Below, piece after piece: positions 59,415 through 64,000 of a DNA stretch of 64,000 nucleotides. The DNA is taken from NCBI RefSeq assembly GCF_032854445.1, contig NC_088295.1, positions 806,501-870,500 on the forward strand. Reading direction: 5' to 3'. Position 1 is the first letter of the stretch, and the number at the start of each line of letters is the position of its first letter. A model generated the notes under the pieces. The model made no database searches. It worked only from the letters and a program-made list of their open reading frames with translations, and had not been told where the DNA came from. Origin of the DNA: Liolophura sinensis. Taxonomy: Eukaryota > Mollusca > Polyplacophora > Chitonida > Chitonidae. The position numbers were made by a program, and so were the translations under genes.

Positions 59415-59930
59415 AATCATTCCATGACCGTACCCACTGTCCATGACCGGACCCACTGTCCATGACCGGACCCACTGCTCATGACCGTACCCACTGTCCA
59501 TGAACGTACCCACTGTCCATGAACGTACCCAATGTCCATGACCGCAAGCAATGTCCATGACCGTAACCACTGTCCATGACCGTAACCACTGCCCATACCC
59601 ACTGCCCATGAACGTACCCACTGTCCATGATCACACCCGCTGCCCATGACCGTACGCAATGTCCATGACCGGACCCACTGTCCATGACCGGACCTACTGT
59701 CCATGACCACACCCACAGTCCATGACCGTACCGACTGTCCATGACCGGACCCACTGTCCATGACCGTACCCACTGTCCATGACCACACCCGCTACCCATG
59801 ACCACACCCACTGTCCATGACCGTACCGACTGTCCATGACCGAACCCACTGTCCATGACCACACCCGCTGCCCATGACAGTACCCACTATCCATGACCGT
59901 ACCAGGTGCCCATGACTGTACCCACTAATC
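59415..59930. repeat. 19-bp minisatellite, about 27 copies
   Basis: Unit CCATGACCGTACCCACTGT, with variants GACCGGACC, GACCACACC and GAACGTACC. Minus-strand frames of up to 127 codons (GHGQWVRSWTV) come from the repeat. Confidence 0.95.
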
Positions 59931-59934
59931 ATCA

Positions 59935-60570
59935 CCATCTGTAGCTTGTGCTGGTTGCAAAAACTTTTGATTGTGATTTACTATCACTTTCTTCTTGGTC
60001 TGCAGTTCTTGGTTCTGCTAGTTTAATTTATTAGTTACTCCTTTATTGTTTACTTGGACTCGTAAACGCATGATTTATGTCTGATCACTAGTCTGCACCT
60101 GGTATGTTACCATAAATGCAGCAGGTAACGTAGATCTAGTGAAGGCCGCCGTGTCGTTTCTGATGATCTATCCGCCATCGATTGAAGAGTTCTCCGACAC
60201 GATTCGCTGGTGTTTACTTCAAATGGGCTCCTCGTTTTGTCATCGTCTGATTGCAGATCCTGGCGATGGAGTGACCCACTGCTGTAGTGGATAGGAATGG
60301 CACATCACGTTTAGAACCTGTGGGTAGCATTAGATGTAATAGACTGAGCCACACGTAAAAGTTTGATTGTCCCAGACAGAATAAGCACCCCACGCGTAGC
60401 ATGATGCGGGCAGGTGGTTGTGACTGTGTGGTCTACACGCGGGTATGACTGACACCCGAAATGAACACCATGTGTGTACATGGATCGATTTGGCTCTTCC
60501 ACACAGGAATGGAATCTGTTTTAAGTGGCGGAGAATGTCGTGAAAACTTCCCACATGAAAGTGTGAATAT
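59935..60570. other. Intron, unique sequence
   Basis: Nothing recognised; overlapping frames below 85 codons only. Confidence 0.5.
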
Positions 60571-60574
60571 TTAT

Positions 60575-60755
60575 TTTTTGATTAATATTTTATGCCGTAC
60601 TCAAGAATATTTCAGCCAACATCGTGGTGGTAGAATACTGGGTAAAGCCCACGACTATCCACAGGCTGCTGTCAGATTTCCCACGTACGACCGGAGTGGA
60701 AACCAGCGTTAGCTGGACTTGAACTCACAACGGCTGCATTGGTGAGAGGCTCCTG
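60575..60755 (-). mobile_element. Old SINE copy, minus strand
   Basis: Diverged member of the first SINE family: TTTTATGCCGTACTCAAGAA at the left and GGACTTGAACTCACAACGGC, TGCATTGGTGAGAGGCTCCT at the right. The start of the tRNA head is missing. Several internal deletions show age. Confidence 0.88.
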
Positions 60756-60759
60756 ATAT

Positions 60760-62399
60760 TTTAAAGGAATTTGATATCATTTCTAACGTTTGAAACAGAG
60801 CAAAGCATGACCTATGTCTCAGTCATTTGATGGCGAGAACCGAATTGTCGACAGTGGTAACAGACAGCAGAACGAGACCTCAATGTTCAAACTCTCCAGC
60901 TGAACTGGACAAAGTTGGGTTCATACAGGATGTCCGCACAGCGTCTCTCGTGTTTCTTTAGGGTCGTGATCTTTATAATGAAATCACCGGCTATTGATAG
61001 TAGCAGTGTTTTTTAATCAAATACAAGTGACGAGTCTGTCCTTGGATTCAGGGTTGATAGATCTCTGTTGTTTCTTCAGGTCACGCAGATTTTGACCTAT
61101 GACTCATCAGATTTTATACTGATGGAACAATTACTGATGAGTTAATTATTCTGTTTGAGAAGACATTAGATGCGGCTATGACTTTTGTGCTCAGTAGGCT
61201 GAACGTTTATAAATCCCTCATTGCCATTGTACAGGCGGACAGTGACCTTGTTAGCCATGACAACAGAAAATAGCGTACATAAGCTCGCGTGGTCCGGATA
61301 ACCATCTCCGGCTGGTCTTTTTTATGTTTTGGTGATATTGTCGGATGTGTTGTTACAAAAGTAATGGCAACAAAATGCAATTCGTGACGAGAGGCGGAAC
61401 TGGTCAGAGAATCACACTTTTTCAACAGTCCAGCGTTTGTCGTGAGTACATCGGCATGTCTTGACCTGCCTGGATTAATATATATAACCGTTACTTATCG
61501 TCTGTAAGCTGGTGACTTAAAACGATGATCTTCTTCTATTAGGCAAGTGGATGAAATCAGAGCTGAGAGCATGAGATGTGAAAAAGGCCGTGTCCTGTAG
61601 TGATACTGGGCAAACTCTGAGCCGGCCTTCTGAAGTCTGCTATAGGAAGTCAGGCCCGGGAGGTAAGCCGTCGGCCCGCGGTCAGTCCTTCATCAGGGCA
61701 GGCTAAAGGAACGCCGCTAATACCATCTTTCCTTCCTCTCATCACCCAGGCGGCTCGAGTTTCCTGCCCAAGTCTTTAAGGGATCTCCGCTCCACAGATT
61801 TCCATGCTACGGCCATGTTGTCCCAGATAGAAAAATGTGCTGTATGGTATTCAAACTTTACTGCTGTGGAGATGGCTTTTTACAGCCCAGTATCAAACCC
61901 GCTCTGTTTGGTTTGTCCGCCATTTATTTGTGTAGCCCAAGGATCTTCTGGCCCTTGTGGTTACATTCGGGGCGTCCTGTTGATTTTCACCATGGATGCC
62001 AAATTTGATTTTGAAACACAACAAAAAATAAGACAAAAATGCAAAACCTTTCATTGCAGCTAGAAAAGGTTTAATTAAATGAGGCACAGTTTTGGCGCAA
62101 TCTCGGAGTTCCTCAAACAGGTGTGGGGTGTCTGGGATTATACTGGGCTGGGGGGCCGTTATTTCGTGTATCGCTCGTTGGGATGGACACACGAGAATTA
62201 TCTTCCCTAGGGTTTTGAGCTGGGACACGCTACAGATCGCTCTCACCAGTGCACACTAACTTCAGCCAGATGGAACGGATTTGGCCAGTGCTGTAGGAAT
62301 ATGTTAAACTATATACCTGCATAAGGGTGAGGTCTGCCCCTCACCCGAGTGGCTTGCCTGTTAGGTATAACCACTGATTAATCTTTCTCCTGTCTTCAG
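60760..62399. other. Intron, unique sequence
   Basis: Frames up to 117 codons on both strands without recognisable domains. Confidence 0.5.
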
Positions 62400-62667
62400 C
62401 TGGGTCGCCGGAAGATGGGACATGTAGTGTCGACTCAGTGGACAGAGCAAGAAAGTATCCCCCGTCACAGCCAGGGCGAGGACAGTGGCACGTGCAGTTC
62501 CCGTGAGGGAGACAAGAGGGACCGGCTGCACCGCCAGAGGGCGCAGTCTAAAGGGCTGTTCCGGGGAGAGTTCATACTGCTGGAGGCCCAACCCACAGAC
62601 GGCATGACCACGAGGGAGAGGCGCAATGTCACTTCCTCTAGTGGATACTTATACGCCCAGAAAAACC
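62400..62667 (+). CDS. Ankyrin gene, last exon in the window
   Basis: Acceptor TCTCCTGTCTTCAG before 62400 and donor AACC|GTGAGT after 62667. The 268 bases enter in phase 0 and leave in phase 1, encoding LGRRKMGHVVSTQWTEQES, SSREGDKRDRLHRQRAQSKG, LFRGEFILLEAQPTDGMTTR and SGYLYAQKN. The middle is rich in Arg, Lys and Asp, consistent with a disordered linker or actin-binding region. No named domain is recognised. Membership in the ankyrin gene rests on strand, phase match and the absence of any other gene start between. Confidence 0.68.
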
Positions 62668-63640
62668 GTGAGTAACAACACGATGCTTGTCTGTCTGTAA
62701 CAGGGTAACAGCACGATGCTTGTCTGTCTGTTATGTGCGTGTGTCAACCATGTGGGCTGTGAGCCGCGCTTGCTTTCATTGGTATAACTGAGATCACTGA
62801 TTTTACTGATATATCTGATCTGGAAATTAATTTGGATTGTTAAGAAATAGGCATACAGCACTAAAGTTTCCATTTCAATGTTGCCCTAGGGTAACAAGGC
62901 GTCTATAATAATTACAAAATATTATGATGGAAGGTCACTTGGTGCTAAACGTCAGTATGTTATGATTTGCAAGTTGGTAGACAAAGTGGTAGATTTCTAG
63001 ATTTGTCATGAAACATATATTCATATTTATACATGGTGAGGGGTATGAAGTAATGTTACCATGAAAAGTGTATAATTGTTAGATTAGGGGTCATTATCTC
63101 TAGTTAGGCCGCAAATATCAACCTTCTCCACATCCTTGGGACTGGATGTCTGGAACGTCCAAAGAGAGTAACTAGGACGATGTACTTGCGTCGTTGTAGC
63201 GCTCTTTGCCTGCATGCCGACACCGGCCTTTCAGTGGGGGTCGGAAACTTACATTAGAGGCCTAAATTAATATATAACACAGTTCTGCTTGCTGTGGCAT
63301 CAAGGCACAGACTGCTGCCAAATTCTGACACAGCTGCATGCACAATCCACATGGCCGGCGGCTTTCGACAAACACATCCATGTGTGTCAGGGCTGAACTT
63401 TATACTGCTCTCAGTAGAATGAGCTAAATATTGGCCAAGTCTTTCCTCCGCCGCCATGACGTGTGGGTAAGGCGGGGTCTGAGGCATTCCTCAAGCCCTG
63501 CCCATCCATACGCCACACAGGACATCATAACACGTCTACCCCATCTTACACTCTTGTTTCATGCGAAGTGTTGACACTTCATGTCTTGCGCGTATATGGT
63601 GTCAAAATGTCTAGTTACCGCCCTTCACAGCTGACAGAAG
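62668..63640. other. Intron or flank, unique sequence
   Basis: A small duplication, GATGCTTGTCTGTCTGT, lies at 62681 and 62714. No further exon of the gene was identified. Confidence 0.5.
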
Positions 63641-63644
63641 TGCT

Positions 63645-64000
63645 TGCCAGCCAATGTTTTGTGTTTTGACGGATCCAGTGCTTTGTGTTTTGACGTATCC
63701 AATGCTTTGTGCTTTGAAGTATCCAATGCTTTGGGTTTGTCAGCCAATGCTTTATGTTTCGACGTTTGTCCGCCTGTGCTTTGTGTTTTGACGTTTGTTA
63801 GCCAATACTTTGTGTTTTCACGTTTGCCAGGCAATACCTTGTGTTTTGACGTTTGTCAGCCAATACCTTGTGTTTTGACGTTTGTCAGCCACTACCTTGT
63901 GTTTTGACGTTTGTCAGCCTATGCTTTGCATTTTGACGTTTGTCAGCCAATACCTTGTGTTTTGACGTTTGTCAGCCACTACCTTGTGTTTTGACGTTTG
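63645..64000. repeat. About 29-bp minisatellite, cut by the window end
   Basis: Unit GCCAATACCTTGTGTTTTGA, CGTTTGTCA, about 12 copies. The left copies (GTATCCAATGCTTTGTGTTT) are diverged and the right ones nearly identical, so the array probably continues beyond 64000. Confidence 0.93.

Larger units (their letters stand above)
15030..62667 (+). other. Espin-like ankyrin-repeat gene locus (partial)
   Basis: Nine coding segments on the plus strand, each bounded by AG and GT, form one gene. Six ankyrin-coding exons join with phases 2, 1, 1, 1 and 0, and every junction restores a sensible ankyrin residue string (for example LR|WLLR, AAAK|GHKE, DRL|GATPM, FAA|GNGN, QDK|EGETP). About ten ankyrin repeats result. 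The order and wording of the repeats, such as TPMFYAAQEGHLECL and STPAHDAAEGGHVDCL, are closest to espins (ESPN, ESPNL) and fly forked, which cross-link actin in sensory bristles, stereocilia and microvilli. That family call rests on remembered similarity. Other large ankyrin proteins remain possible. The 3' end lies outside the window, and one or more exons between 36122 and 53695 are missing. Confidence 0.7.

Overview
This window looks like nuclear DNA from a lophotrochozoan animal, most likely a mollusc. The grounds are split genes with GT/AG introns, many dispersed tRNA-headed SINEs whose body resembles (from memory) repeats common in bivalve and gastropod genomes, a decayed non-LTR retrotransposon, and a very large load of unrelated minisatellites. 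Nothing suggests a prokaryote, plasmid or organelle: there are no operons, no ribosome binding sites and no compact coding.

One gene dominates. It lies on the + strand from about 15.03 kb to past 62.7 kb and runs off the right end. Exons at 15093-15400, 23097-23398, 28024-28092, 28595-28828, 31609-31784 and 36012-36122 join with matching phases into about 400 codons of consecutive ankyrin repeats. The repeat order and wording resemble the espin (ESPN/ESPNL, fly forked) family of actin-bundling proteins. Three further coding segments at 53695-53813, 53930-53968 (a 39-nt microexon) and 62400-62667 join in frame with each other and probably form part of the C-terminal region. At least one exon between 36122 and 53695 was not found, because the phases do not match across that gap.

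Layout. 0-1.1 kb: 43-44 bp satellite. 1.4-4.0 kb: decayed LINE on the - strand. 4.8-10.5 kb: SINEs, a GC-rich inverted-repeat element at 5.8-6.2 kb and satellites. 10.9-11.5 kb: one unassigned 213-codon minus-strand ORF. 11.8-14.1 kb: two large arrays. 15.0-36.1 kb: ankyrin exons, with introns largely made of minisatellites. 36.8-59.9 kb: a very long stretch of intron with 143/75-, 40-, 41-, 74-, 84- and 19-bp arrays. 62.4 kb: last exon seen. 63.6-64.0 kb: another array, cut by the window end.

By a rough sum of array lengths, about 25 kb of the 64 kb is tandem repeat, in some 30 families unrelated to each other. The most unusual feature is that the array directly after exon 2 is built from the exon end plus its 5' splice site, so about a dozen copies of the splice donor stand in a row. 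Most long open frames in the window are by-products of arrays whose unit length is divisible by three and are not reported as genes.
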